Of a stretch of 64,000 nucleotides of DNA, positions 9,667-20,660 are shown in pieces. This stretch comes from Cylicocyclus nassatus. Taxonomy: Eukaryota; Nematoda; Chromadorea; Rhabditida; Strongylidae. The notes under the pieces are model-generated. The model saw only the letters and a list, made by a program, of their open reading frames with translations. It did not search any database and was not told the origin of the DNA. The first letter of the stretch is position 1. Each line of letters begins with the position of its first letter. A program made the translations under genes and the position numbers. The DNA lies in contig CATQJL010000112.1 in the NCBI GenBank assembly GCA_958299035.1, positions 44,598,941 to 44,662,940 on the forward strand, in the 5' to 3' direction.

Positions 9667-10837
9667 CTAGCTGGCTTACCCGGCTCCGCCGTATCCGGAC
9701 CAAACTTGGCACACATACACTTCGGGCCCCGGCGGGTGTCACAGTCCATTTTTCGTTATCGATCGATGTCGATTTTACCGATTTTTATCGATTTTTTGCA
9801 GAGTTCACCTACAGGGCTAGGAGTCGGCACAGGGGGGGAAGTGAGCATGGGGATTCCGAATACAATATTAGTTTTCAGAATTATCGATTACTTTTATTGA
9901 TTTTATCGATTTTTTGTAAATTTTGACATGCGAGGCTGGGATTTTGCACAGGGGGGTAATCGAGCATGCTGATTACGAACACAATATCAGTTCTCAGGAC
10001 CGTCCATTACTTTTATCGATTTTATCGATTTTTTTGTAAAGTTTGACCTGCGGGGCTGGGAGTTTGCACAGGGGGGTAATCAGCATGCAGATTACGAATA
10101 CAATATTAGTTTTCAAGATCGTCCATTACTTTTATCGATTTTATCGATTTTTTGAAAATTTGAGCTAGGGGGCTGAAATTTGGCACAGGGGTGTAATCGA
10201 GCATGCTGATCACCCCCCTTGGGGATGATCAGCATGCTCGATTATCCCCCTGTGCGAACTCCCAGCCCCCTAGCTCAAACTTTGCAAAAAATCGATAAAA
10301 TCGATAAAAGTAATCGATAATCCCGGAAACCAATATTGTATTCGGAATCCCCATGCTCGATTACCCCCCTGTGCGAACTCCCAGCCCCGCAGCTCAAACT
10401 TTGCAAAAAATCGATAAAATCGATAAAAGTAATTGATAATCCTGAAAACCAATATTGTATTCGGAATCCCCATGCTCGATTACCCCCTTGTGCCAACTCC
10501 CAGCCCCGTAGCTCAAACTTTGCAAAAAAATCGATAAAATCGATAAAAGTAATCGATAATCCTGAAAACCAATATTGTATTCGGAATCCCCATGCTCGAT
10601 TACCCCCCTGTGCCAACTCCCAGCCCCGTAGGTGAACTCAGCAAAAAAATCGATAAAAATCGATAAAATCGATATCGATCGATGACGAAAAGTAGCCTAT
10701 GACACCCGTAGTGTATGTGTGCCAAGTTTGGTCCGGATCGGTTCAGAAATGGAATTTTCTATTCGGAACATACGTACAGACAGACATACATACAGACAGA
10801 CAGACAGACAAACAGACATTCAGCTTTATATATAAGA
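9667..10837 (-). mobile_element. Non-autonomous Helitron with mirror-arranged internal repeats
   Basis: On the minus strand the element begins with TCTTATATATAAAGCTGAAT (from 10837) followed by a CTGT/CTGT-rich run, and ends with a GC-rich hairpin and CTAG at 9667-9670. It is flanked by A on the 5' side and T on the 3' side, as Helitrons are. Inside are several units of about 115 bp (containing CGATAAAATCGATAAAAGTAAT and a GGGGGTAAT-GAGCATG block). They run in one orientation from 9830 to 10205 and in the opposite one from 10215 to 10640, around a short palindrome near 10210. There is no coding capacity. Confidence 0.8.
10260..10640. repeat. Tandem units of about 115 bp inside the Helitron
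   Basis: Three successive near-identical copies of one unit are seen, each with AATCGATAAAATCGATAAAA, then CCAATATTGTATTCGGAATC, then a C-rich block. The other arm of the element (9830-10200) holds diverged copies in reverse orientation. Confidence 0.85.
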
Positions 10838-11573
10838 TTTTCTTGTCTGTCAAATGAAAACAGAAGCTTTTAATTTTATCGAGTTCTTGCAAAGTTACGA
10901 AATCTTTTGTGCGTCAGGGCCACTCTGTTTTTGTTTTCCCCTTTTCAAACTGTTCCAAAGTTCTAGTTCGAGTTCCAATATAGACAGAACGCGCATTAAA
11001 GCCATGGTTATCGCGGACCTAAAGCGTCCATTGGCGTAGCTTTTTGTATAGAACGATTCAGGCTATGTTCCATACTAACATGAACTACCTCACGGAGTAC
11101 TTATCATCGCCTTCCAGATTTGGTCTGTTCAAGCACCTGTTAATTGGATCTAAAAGGTGCGCGTTAGCTCGGAGATTATTCTATTCAGTAACTGTGCGTT
11201 TCGATGGACTTACTATTAAAACTAATTTCATGATGGAAGACAGATCTCCGACATACCTAAGCATAGAAACGCGGAGCTAAAAATGCGACAATTTTGCACT
11301 GTTCTTCAAATCGATCACTGGAAATTTGCAAGTCAAGCCCCATCCTGTTTAAGAGCTGATTTGTTGAAAAAAAAGACCGCTCATAGAGAAATCCTACGCG
11401 TGTAGATATGATGTGATGACCGCTCGTTCACTCGAGCGCTTAAAAAATTTTCAACGAGCTCAGGAAATGCCTCTCCAGCACGATGCTAAAAGAGAATCGC
11501 TTCGGCCATGCTCTGAAACCTTACTGAGCTCGCAAAAAGCCCAAGTTCGGATTGATACCTACGCCGATTGTCT
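10838..11573. other. Unassigned intergenic stretch
   Basis: Short open frames only; no splice-bounded exon or known domain was recognised. Confidence 0.3.
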
Positions 11574-11709
11574 GGGGTAGACGAACGAAAGCCGCCAGTT
11601 TGAGCCGCCTTTCGCGGCTAACTGGTCCTTTCGCAACGTTGTTGCATGTCGTTCCAGGACCAGCAGTCCGCGCAAGCGACCGAAGCTGGCGGCTTTCGTT
11701 CTCCTACCC
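11574..11709. mobile_element. Short inverted-repeat element (MITE), copy 1
   Basis: The ends are inverted copies (GGGGTAGACGAACGAAAGCC at the left, its complement-like GGCTTTCGTTCTCCTACCC at the right). The centre shares a block with the element at about 51610-51742, in opposite orientation, including CATGTCGTT, CAGGACCAG and AGTCCGCG. So it is a family of about 135 bp. No target duplication is clear. Confidence 0.6.
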
Positions 11710-12514
11710 GACTGTCTCAGATGGATCTAATCACCATCACTCTTCTTACTTTGCCACTATGATTAAAACTTCAAATTAATCCGGGTTATTAGGGCTCTAT
11801 TTTACCTTTGCAAAATACCAAATGTCTTACTTTCACACTACGCCAATCGGACTTGCTCATTTTGAATGTGATTTGCCCTTTACCAAAAGGCATCGTTTAT
11901 AATTTCAAGCTATATCACGATGGAAAAACTCTGCTAAACGACTTGATGTTTTTGGAAATTTTCATTATTTTATTGGAAATATTCAGAAACGGTAAATTGT
12001 GTATGGGCGATGCCTGCTAGAACCCACCATAATTTCACCGTAAGGAAAAGCGATTGGTGGTTGCTTCAAACGAATTGAAGTTGTTTGCGGAGGTGCCTAA
12101 AAATCGGCCAGAGACAATTGTCAAGAGAGATCAAATATATTATGATCAAGCAATAATATTTGATGATAATCAAACAATGAGTACAACTTTTGGTCCTGTA
12201 TTTACTATCATGACATTAAGTATAGCGACAAACCCCAATCAGAAGGCCGATTTGGCTCTGCACTTCTACGATAGCATAAATTGGTACCCTATAATCTAAG
12301 CTTACACTAGTAAGGAACTTATCCGGTTTTTTAGCCCTAGATGCCTATCCATACTACATCAAAGTATGACCGCGTTCTTCATATGGGGGTGCCTCCTGTG
12401 ACCATGTTAAGCTGTTAATGACATCTGACGGTCAGGTTGAAGCAGATTTGATGATAAATGCGAGTATTTTAAAAACTATCTGCTGGATTATAAAGTTCAT
12501 TGCATACGTGGGAA
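11710..12514. other. Unassigned intergenic stretch with short open frames
   Basis: Two plus-strand open frames (11808-12020, 12054-12299) look mildly coding-like but match no family I know and have no clear splice sites. They are left as unassigned. Confidence 0.25.
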
Positions 12515-13010
12515 ATGTTCTTACAAGGAATGCTTGTTTAGTCGAAGTGGCCTTTTTTGATGGCATGTATACCATATTGTAGAGCATAAAATGCTGATTC
12601 CAAATCTGCCTTCCATATCTGCAGAACATTTATGGACGAGAAGTTATGAGCGTTTTTTGGAGTCAAAAATTGAATGTACAAGTGTGACAAAAATAACCGT
12701 AATACTTTTTCTAGCTCTTCAACGGAGCAATGATAATCACCAAAACACTTCACTTGGAAATTACTCTAAAATAAAAATTATACCACACTTGGTTACATTA
12801 TTTGAAGGTTAGTAAGATTCTAACAACTCATTTTATTCAAAATGCACATTCAATTTTCGGCTCCAAAAAACGCTCATAACTTCTCGTCCATAAACGTTCT
12901 GCAGATAAGGAAGACAGTTTTGGAATCAGCGTTTTATGCGCTTTAATATGGTATACATCTCATTTGGAAAGGCCACTTCGACCAAACAAGCTTCCCTTGT
13001 TAGTATTTGA
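12515..13010. mobile_element. Inverted-repeat DNA element (arms about 150 bp)
   Basis: The arm at about 12515-12670 (AAGGAATGCTTGTTTAGTCG, then CTGATTCCAAATCTGCCTTC and a TTATGAGCGTTTTTTGGAG block) is repeated in inverted, diverged form at about 12850-13010. The same arm family flanks the nest at 49480-51390. It is probably a non-autonomous DNA transposon. Confidence 0.6.
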
Positions 13011-13100
13011 CATAACATTAGAGTCGAATCGTAGCGGCGTTCTTGCCCTGCCAATACTCGCAGAGATTGGGTATCACCATAGCAAAAAATCGAGCCTTCG

Positions 13101-13806
13101 TCACCTGCCATTACTTACTTAGATACTTAAATAGCCCGTCCTCACGTGACGTGCAAGCCCAGCGCTTTCGACTAGCTCTGACAGAATGACGTTGGTTTCA
13201 ACGCCAAAGGTTTTCTCGTAGTCAACGAAGGTTAGGACGAGAGGCAGTCGGTACTTCCGGCAAACTTCTATGACCCTCGAAACCGTTTGGATGAGGTCCA
13301 TGCAGCTGAGTCCTTTGCGAAATCCAGTTTGTTTCTGGGATTAAGCTTCATCCAGCATCCTAGATATGCAAGCGAGGATAATCTTCGTGAAAAGCTTGTA
13401 CAGCGCGCTCAGAAGGCATATTGGACGGTAGTTCAGAAGATCGTCCCGTTCACCCTTCTTGAAGAGAAGGACAGTTTTTGACGTTCTCCACTGGTCGGGA
13501 ATCCTCTTCTTCTGAAGGTAAGATGTCAGGTGCGCGGCGAGAATCTCGTGTAGACGTTGCCCTCCGATTCGCAGAAATTCCACGGAATGATGGTCTAATC
13601 CTGGAGCTGTGGATGTCTTCATGGTCTGAATCGCCATGTGCACTTCAGCAGGTAAAGTCCGCGGTGGTACTTCTCCATTGGGAACAATGGGCATAGGCAC
13701 GGGTGTCAAAGGGAAGAGGATGGTGTAGAAGTTCTTCGCGATAGATTCTTGTATCGGGAAGATGTCGGAGTCCCTCTTCGTTCAGTTGTGCAACCACTCA
13801 AAGAAT
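13101..13806 (-). pseudogene. RTE-type LINE, reverse transcriptase fragment
   Basis: Read on the minus strand, this encodes the fingers and palm of a non-LTR reverse transcriptase: STAPGLDH, then IPDQW, then LNYRPICLLSALYKLFT, then QTGFRKGLSCMDLIQTV, then LTFVDYEKTF, which carries the first catalytic aspartate. The order and wording fit the RTE clade. The frame is interrupted by TAA just after MLDEA (13341) and by TGA after EWLHN. The sequence stops before the second catalytic motif, close to the inverted-repeat element at 12515-13010. It is the downstream half of the LINE whose endonuclease lies at 15285-16180. Confidence 0.8.
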
Positions 13807-15240
13807 TGTCGGGGTGGGCGGCCATGTGATTTACAGGCAAGCGGGCACCGGAAAAATACTTCGCTGATTTCTTGCGCTCCGCTTGCAGAAATTTGGATGA
13901 ATGCTAGGCATTTTCTGGGCGAAATGTAGGGATTTTCATAGCTTAGCTGCGGCGCAGAACCCGCATTCCCGTGAACTCTCCAGAGGAATATGCAAAAATG
14001 TTGAGAGCCGCACGGTCCTTTGTGAAGGACCGCGCAACCCTAGGCACCTTCCGCTGAAAGAAGGTACGCCAAACTCGTGTAATTAAGCCATCGATGATAC
14101 CTCTGCCACATAGAGTCTAACCTTTGCTCGGCGTAAGTCCGAAACTGCAGAGTCCGAGCGCCTGCTGAAAGTTTGACCAGCGCTCGGTGAAAGAGATTAT
14201 TTGACGAGCGCTTGCAGAAAATTTTGTATCGCTGCCCGCTGGCAGAACATCAGACAGTAAAGGAAGTACCGCTCGCTGAAGGATTGGCCACGCCCCAAAA
14301 TCTTGCTGACCGCTTGCAGAAAAGCGCAAGTTTTGCGGACCGCCTGCCCCGGCGATTGTCTGAGCAGGAGTACGTGATATTCAGAGAGGTCTCTTCGGCA
14401 CTTCTTGAGACTTCATCTTCCTTTGGCTGCTTCCAGTATCTTGGCTTGCCTGTACTTCCTGAGATCCTCCTTCAAAGCTGTTCTGCAACCGGTGTTGGTT
14501 ATCAGTCGCTCGAGATAGGTTGCATTCGGATTCTGCCTCAAAAACCTTCTTCTTTCGAGCAATTTCTTGGTGGTTTTCGAAATGCGTTCCAAGTTCCTCT
14601 CAGAAGTTATTGGGGCGCACTCTCTACAGGCTCGCAATTCAAAAGCCGGTCATAGTCGTACGTTGGGTCCTTCTCAGATAATCGTTGGGGGTAGGCGGTC
14701 CGCAAACTCGCGCTTTTCTGCAAGCGGTCAGCAGAAATTTGGGGTGTGGTCAAACCTTCAGCGAGCGGTACTTCCTTTACTGTCTGATGTTCTGCCAGCG
14801 GGGAGCAACACAGAATTTTCTGCAGGCGCTCGTCAGATGATCTCTTTAGCAAACGCTGGCCGAACTTTCAGCAGGCGCTCGGACTCTTTTTATGCAGTTT
14901 CGGGCACGTCGACACAGGTAACTGTGTGGCAGAGGTGTCACCACCAATTACTCAAGTTTGAGGTACTTTTTCTCAGCGGAAAGTACCTGGGGGCTGCGCG
15001 GCCCTCTACAAAGGACCGTGCGACCCCCGAAATTTTTGCGTATTCTCAGGAAAGTCTGCGAGAATGCGGCCATTGCGCCGCAGCTAATCTATAAGGAAAC
15101 CTCGATTGTTCTCCAAGCATTCGTCTAAAATTTCGCTAAAATTCTCCCAAATAACTGCAGGCGGACCGCAAGAAATCAGCGAACTATTTTTCCGGTGCCC
15201 GCCCGCCCACAAATCGCATGGCCGCCTGCCCCGGCAATTA
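13807..15240. mobile_element. Fold-back element inserted in the LINE
   Basis: The outer ends are inverted copies: GTCGGGGTGGGCGGCCATG at 13808 against the complement of CATGGCCGCCTGCCCCGGC at the other end. Long imperfect inverted arms follow (about 13815-14360 and 14680-15238) round a 300-bp centre. Both arms repeat a CCGCTTGCAGAAA-like motif, and both hold a CACGGTCCTTTGT-type block. AATT at both edges could be a 4-bp target duplication. The LINE reading resumes on each side, so the insertion is later than the LINE. The superfamily is not recognised. Confidence 0.65.
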
Positions 15241-16180
15241 TCTGAGTCTTTGATGGGCGTCACAATTTGATTGAGGTCTTCCAACCTGTTATTACCGTCA
15301 TAAACAACTTCTTCATTCTCGCGGCACTGTGTTCTTTTTCAGCCTTCGACTGAATCATATCTTTGCCCGAAGGAGGCGGTGATCGGAGCAACTGCAGAAG
15401 GATGGAACTACTGAGACATCGAGCAAGCTCCACCTTCGATTGGTGAGAAATGGTCGATCTCCGCGTAAGTTATTCCGTTGGGCGATTCCCATGTCCACCG
15501 GCAATGTTCTTTCTTTATGAAGATGGAATTTCCATGGAAAAGTCGTGCGGCGGAGAGAAGCCCAAGAAGACGGTTGCCGTTTTCGTTGCGGAGCCATATC
15601 CAAATTTCCCGATCCTATATTCCTTTCCTAGTGGCATCCCAATTTTCGCACCAAAATCGTCCACAACAAGCCTGTAAAAGGGCTTTGCGTTGCGGACGAC
15701 TTCCTCCACGTCTTCGTAGAGAAAGCATCTAGTTCTGAGTGGCCAGCTGCTGATGTTGGAGAGTAGCAGTTGATGATGCTGATGGTCTTCTGACGTGGAG
15801 GTCGTTGTCGTAGGATGACTAGTGGAAGTGATAGGATCTCATGCGAATCGACAAGAGACAATAGATGGGTGGACGAAAAGCCAACACCTCCAACATTTCG
15901 TGATGGAACCTTCTCACCACAAATGATGAGCGTCCCATCACTCATCTGTCGCACGTACTTCATCCTGGGCTTCGTCTCCTGCAGAGCGATGACGTGATAC
16001 TTGATGTGCTCTGCAGCGTCGAGAAGAGCGTGGAGATCGGCGTTTGTGGAGATTGCCCTGGCGTTGTAGGTGCAGAGCATGAGGTAGTCTCCATGGCTTG
16101 TCGTCCGAGCAGACGTGTCGTTTTGTCTAATCCAAAGGCCGCCCTGAGGACCCTGACATCGTTTTCTTGCTACCACCCGG
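15241..16180 (-). pseudogene. RTE-type LINE, apurinic endonuclease-like domain
   Basis: The minus strand carries the N-terminal endonuclease of an RTE LINE, which nicks target DNA to prime reverse transcription. Visible are LMLCTYNARAIS (first strand of the fold), IALQETKPRMKYVRQ with the catalytic glutamate, NVGGVGFSSTHLLS, INCYSPTSAA, and the final SDHRLLRAKI with the catalytic histidine near 15360. The parts lie in three different frames (15628-16176, 15515-15709, 15355-15603), so at least two frame changes have broken it. Linker sequence continues to about 15241, where the fold-back element interrupts. Confidence 0.8.
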
Positions 16181-16874
16181 CGCCGTAAGTGGGATCCGAT
16201 GTAAGGGTTTTTTTCTATTTTTCTAACTGGTAGAGTAATGAAATTTTTCCACTACAAGAGCAGACTTACTAGGCCTTTAATTTCCATGGGGCGATCGCTG
16301 GTTTGGATGTGGAGCGGGGAGAACCGCCTAGCGACCAGAAAACCAGACGGCGGTGGATCGGGCCTGGCCGGCTCTTAGCTAAACATCCGGCCGAAACCGG
16401 AAACATGGAACTCCTCTACAGCTTGGGAGACCCTACCCAGAGTATACACTCGGCTCTGCTCCCACAATGGTCGGCCGTCTCATCGTGGCGTGGGGGTGAC
16501 ACTGGTTCGATACAGTTCGATACCCAGTGTCACCCCCACGCCACGATGAGACGGCCGACCATTGTGGGGGCACCTGTCAATACATAAGATTATTTCTTTG
16601 TTGAAGCAGTATATTGAAAAGTGAGGCAAATACTCGATCATTCTGTTAGTATATGGCACTGGAGCGTTTAAAAGCAGTTAACACCCGTTAACTTTTGCGC
16701 AGGAGATACATATGTCATCAAGAAAGAAGGACAGGTGAGAACCAGACTGCCACTGTGGGTTTTTTTGCTCCGAATTACCATCCTAGTGTAATTCGATGAT
16801 AGTGGAAGGTGTGAATGTCGTCTTTATTCCATCAATGTTTATTTGTTCTAGGTAAGTCTCGATCGGATGGACTG
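16181..16874. other. Intergenic stretch between the LINE and the charged-tail gene
   Basis: Apart from the hairpin no gene is seen. A 21-nt plus-strand block at 16703-16723 bounded by AG and GT reads like an exon but is too short to judge. Confidence 0.3.
16461..16568. repeat. Perfect 45-bp palindrome (hairpin)
   Basis: The arm at 16461-16505 (CCCACAATGGTCGGCCGTCT and on) is repeated as its exact complement at 16524-16568, with a loop of about 18 bp. The loop contains the direct repeat GTTCGATAC twice. It is probably a hairpin MITE or an inversion-type repeat, with no known family. Confidence 0.85.
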
Positions 16875-17269
16875 CTACGTTTTCCTCTTTGCTACAGGTC
16901 CATTCCAGTCGCTTTGGCACTCATTGACTGTTTCGTTGTCATCTGCAGGGCGAAGGTTTCCTAAAAATTCAGTCGTTTTGGCGTAACTCAAGAGCAACCA
17001 TTAGATTCAAGTTTCATCAGGAGATTACTACTAAGTGGAGTAAAAGGTAGATTTTTCGAGAGAGCAGACAGATATTTTAGGCACAAGAGTTTGAGTCATG
17101 TAAACAACTTTTGGTGGGGTATTCAGCATGTTTTGTACAACCTTCAAAAGAATTTTGAGTTACCTTTATCGAGTGCTTCTTTTATCATACATTCACGTTC
17201 TTTCTTCAGTTTTTCTTCTTTTTGCTGTCTACGCTTTTTCCTTTCTTCCCTTTCTTTATCCTCATCATC
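16875..17269 (-). CDS. Unrecognised gene, last two exons: highly charged C-terminus
   Basis: Two exons with good nematode splice sites are on the minus strand. Exon n-1 is 17164-17269, preceded by a TTTTCTAG acceptor and followed by GTAACT; it encodes 35 codons plus one base, starting DDEDKEREERKKRRQQ and ending MIKEALDK. The last exon is 16875-16960, preceded by a TTTTTAG acceptor; it is in matching phase and reads NLRPADDNETVNECQ ... VAKRKT before TAG. The part seen is an acidic/basic coiled-coil-like tail. A likely earlier donor lies at 17322 (GAT GAT GAG then GTAAAA), but its exon cannot be delimited, and another open stretch at about 17560-17641 (MKMQSEVFEILKEEGREG) may be an upstream exon. 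The family is unknown. Confidence 0.5.
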
Positions 17270-17399
17270 CTAGAAAATCACAACATTTTTGGTCTAAGAT
17301 AGTGCGAGCACATTTTTACCTCATCATCTTTTATAGCTCAAAACCCTCTTCAATGTTCCTACCGTGATCCTACAGTAATGAAGAGAAACCGGTGATTCA

Positions 17400-17516
17400 A
17401 TTCATACCGTGAATCTGAGTTGAATCCAGCTCTACAAAATGGTGCCTAAAGCTTCTCAGAAGTCTTCATCACAAAAAAGTTATTAACAATCAAACAGTAG
17501 GCACATTTTTTAGGAC
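17400..17516. mobile_element. Single end of a Tc1/mariner-type element
   Basis: The block ending in GGACACCCTG-TATA at about 17516 matches the right end of the TA-flanked element at 26655-28027, including AGTTATTAACAATCAAACAG. No opposite end was found close by, so it is a fragment. Confidence 0.6.
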
Positions 17517-17723
17517 ACCCTGTATAAGATGGTTTAGATAAAGCGTTACGCAAAAAAAATTTTTTTTTGTGAGGACTACGTGAAATCCTTCTCTGCCTTC
17601 TTCCTTCAGAATCTCAAAAACCTCACTTTGCATTTTCATGGCATCTGCGGTTAATAATTTTAGACTAGTTCCACTCTAACTAAAAAGTGAAGTCAGGAAT
17701 GGTCACCTTGACACAAGAAAGTA

Positions 17724-17840
17724 TACAATACCGCTCGCAGAATGTGCAAAATTTCCGTGTGAATGTCGCGGGCTTTTGCGGAATCCCCGAAATTTCGGGA
17801 CATTCACGGAAATTTTGCACATATTGTGAGCGGTATTGTA
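17724..17840. mobile_element. TA-flanked hairpin MITE, 117 bp
   Basis: The ends read TACAATACCGCTC and GAGCGGTATTGTA. Nearly the whole element is an imperfect hairpin with GTGCAAAATTTCCGTG and its complement. TA on both sides fits a Tc1/mariner-type target duplication. Confidence 0.75.
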
Positions 17841-19325
17841 GTGAAGACTCACTGAACTATTCATGAGAGAGACCTAAAATGGATTATTCAGTGAGCGTCA
17901 AACTTCAAGTGGACCACATTTGAGCGAATAATGTCGGGCCTTCCTACTCGCCCATTCATACACTGATCTTCTCTCTGATATACCTTGAAACAGAAACACT
18001 GTTCTTTCAGTTCTAGGTCATTCGAACTGCTAAAATGAGGCCTGGTGAGTGCCTGGAACGTGCGCGCATTTTAAGACTTCGAAAATAACTGCTTTTACCA
18101 AAGCCACGGGAGGGAGAGATCGTCCTGCCTTTTTGAGCTTCATACAGTCTCATATCATTTCGCCATGTAAGGGAAAACTTCCCTAGGCTCATGTCAAGCT
18201 TCATAATGAATAGTGGGAAGTAACGGCTGATTTCCTGACTCAGTATTTGCTAGGTTGATATTTCACTGCTGTCACTTCGACAGAAAACCACGAAAATTGT
18301 GTGAGAGCTGTGATCGACTGGTACCATATGAAGACGTTCCAGTGAAAGAGTCATGAATCTTTTCCTCCGGTGACGAATGGGGCAAATCGAAGATTTGGAG
18401 GCGATTCTTGGTACAAAACTAAATTTAAGGAAAGTACGTAATGTGTAAAGTTAGCATATTTCAGATATTTTTGGACTACTTGGTTTACTCAAGGCGAGAT
18501 GGCATTTGAGAATTCCGGAAATGAAGTCTCCTTTGACCCTGCAGAAGTATAAAATAGCTTTCGTGGTATTTGTACGGCTAAACCTGCAGCGAACGATCAA
18601 TGGAGAAATGGAGAAAAGACGAGGAGAGGAAACTCAGAAATAAAAGAGCAAAAGGCGAAAAAAGCGTTTTTCAGCAAGGGCCGTAGCAAAACAAGAGAAC
18701 GTAAAGTTTTGGAAAAAAATTATGCGAGTAAGGGGGAATTTTACAACTTTGATCCCGCGCAACCTTAAGGTGCCTTAGCTTTCGGCCTGAAATCGAAAAC
18801 ACAACATTTGTATGATTTTTTCACAATTCTTTAATTCACTTTTCCTATCATTGTTCAATTTTTTCACAACTTTTTATTTGATCATCGCCGCGAAGGTACA
18901 CACCAAATTTGGTGGTTTGATGATGCTTACGCATTGTAAACAGGCTTGTTCATTTTCTTATGCATATAAAGTGTATTTCAACATGTGAAATCTGTGCACA
19001 GGAATTTATGAAGTAATTCCTGTGGACAGAGGGAAGTAATTGTGTTTGTAACGTGTCAATTTATTTGTCAACGATGAAATGAATTCAAGCCTAGTTAGAG
19101 TAATGGGTCAATATTTTTCCAATTTACAAGGATCTCTCAAGCTTTACGGGTTTCTTTTTGCTCTTCCCCCCCCCCCCCTCTCCTCCTCCTCAAAAAACGC
19201 CATTAGCGTGTGAAAGCGCCAAATTTGCTGAACTCTGATTGCATCATCGAATACTAAGCGTCATGTGGAAATAAGAAATTTCTTACAAATGCAACCAGGA
19301 GAACTAAGAAAACAAAATAATGAAA
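17841..19325. other. Unassigned intergenic stretch
   Basis: It contains a 14-C tract at about 19166 and a possible tiny two-exon frame (18025-18034 and 18283-18350, plus strand) that is too short to trust. Nothing else was recognised. Confidence 0.3.
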
Positions 19326-19729
19326 TCTCTATATATATAAAACTCAAAGTGTGTTTGTCTGTTAATAAGTATGTTTTTTATACAAATCTTTCTGAGTGGA
19401 CTAAATGAGCTGAAACTTTGCACACTTATGTTTTGGACCCCGGCGCAGAACATAGGCTACTTTTCGCAGCGGTTTACTAGATCCTTCTATTGATTTGTTG
19501 ATTTGTTTACTTACATCTGGGAAAATGAGGCTTGACATGCTCAAACCAATCATTTTGCCGTGACCATGTAGTCAGGGGATGGTAAAGCTCATTTTAATCT
19601 CAATGTTGAAAAGATGCGGGCAATTCGTTGCAAAGCCCTTTTTGCGCTGAAGAAGCTCAAAGGCGTAAGTATAAGTAACTTCTCCTTAGCTAAACTGGAG
19701 TCCCGAGTGAAACCGGGACCGCCGGCTAG
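19326..19729 (+). mobile_element. Non-autonomous Helitron, 404 bp
   Basis: It starts TCTCTATATATATAAAACTC after an A and ends CTAG before a T. A stem-loop (GTCCCG ... CGGGAC) lies about 10 bp before the 3' end, the standard Helitron layout. It shares the phrase GAAACTTTGCACACTTATGT with the other Helitrons in diverged form but lacks their internal repeats. Confidence 0.8.
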
Positions 19730-20389
19730 TAAAGAATATTTCCAGAGTCTTTAAGACCATGTTCCCTACTGAGGAGTTGCGGGGAGGTCGCATAGATTTT
19801 ATAGTACATTACATATACATACATTTATTCATCCTCAGCGGTTATATACAACCAGTGCGTCACCTCTGCTTCGCAGAGGCTAGCACTGGTCCTACTCTAT
19901 AGTTTTTGAGCACATCTTCTCTTAAGGAAGGTAAAGTGTGGCACGCCCACAGCAGGTACTGGCTCTATGCACCCCATGAATATCGTGCTGTGCGGGTCTG
20001 CGTGTCCATGCTTGTCCTCACTCAGACAGTTGAAGCGGGCAGCGCGCGCGCAGTCACACGGTGGCGCAACACCCAGTGCGCGGGTGGCGGGACATTGGAT
20101 GTCGCGCCGCTGGTGCTGGCCCGCGGATGACTTCAGTTTTTCATTGCGCTGTATACCATAGGTCTTGATAATGAATTCCACTCTTCAAACGCCAAAAATA
20201 TGAATTCGTATTTGAATCCAAAAATTCAGATCCAGCATCCATTTGCAGAGCTACCGAGGGCTAACGCTTGGAAGCAAAAAACAACTTCCACTTCTGCGAC
20301 TATTCATACACTACGACGTAATATCTAACCTCTTGAATGATGAGGTAGCCTGACCACTGCGTCGTACACTGCGCGGGTATCCCTTATGC

Positions 20390-20660
20390 TTACAGCATGT
20401 GATAATTGCAGGCGCGCGGGCCGCACGGGTAGAGTATAAAGGCACGCGTGCGGCGTGCTACAAAATTAGGCGCGCGGGTGGCGAGATCGAACATAAACAT
20501 AGCGCGCGGGTCGCGCGTTGGCCATTAATACGCGCGCCGCACGCACCAAATGTCTAGGATGGCACGCGTTTGGCGTAATGCCGGACACGCCCACAAATAA
20601 GGCACGCGCTTTGCCGTATTGACCATAAACGCGCGTGCGCCGCACGCTCCAACTATCTGA
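20390..20660. repeat. GC-rich irregular repeat zone
   Basis: Words such as GGCGCGCGGG, GGTCGCGCG and CGCGCGCCGCACGC recur at irregular spacing in an otherwise AT-rich region. No unit length could be fixed. Confidence 0.5.

Noticed and set aside
10260..10640. Regular repeats of about 115 bp that might suggest a CRISPR-like array
   Set aside because: Whole units repeat with no unique spacers, in a eukaryotic genome, within a Helitron.
16505..16523. GTTCGATAC sequences resembling the tRNA T-loop
   Set aside because: They lie in the loop of a perfect palindrome; no acceptor or anticodon stems can be formed around them.
16703..16723. Tiny plus-strand block, DTYVIKK after an AG acceptor and before GTGAGA
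   Set aside because: Too short; resemblance to a cyclic-nucleotide-binding domain is weak and no neighbouring exons are seen.
18001..18354. Possible two-exon micro-gene on the plus strand (ATGAGGCCTG then GTGAGT; second exon near 18283)
   Set aside because: The product would be about 22 aa, and the second exon is open in more than one frame, so chance is a good explanation.
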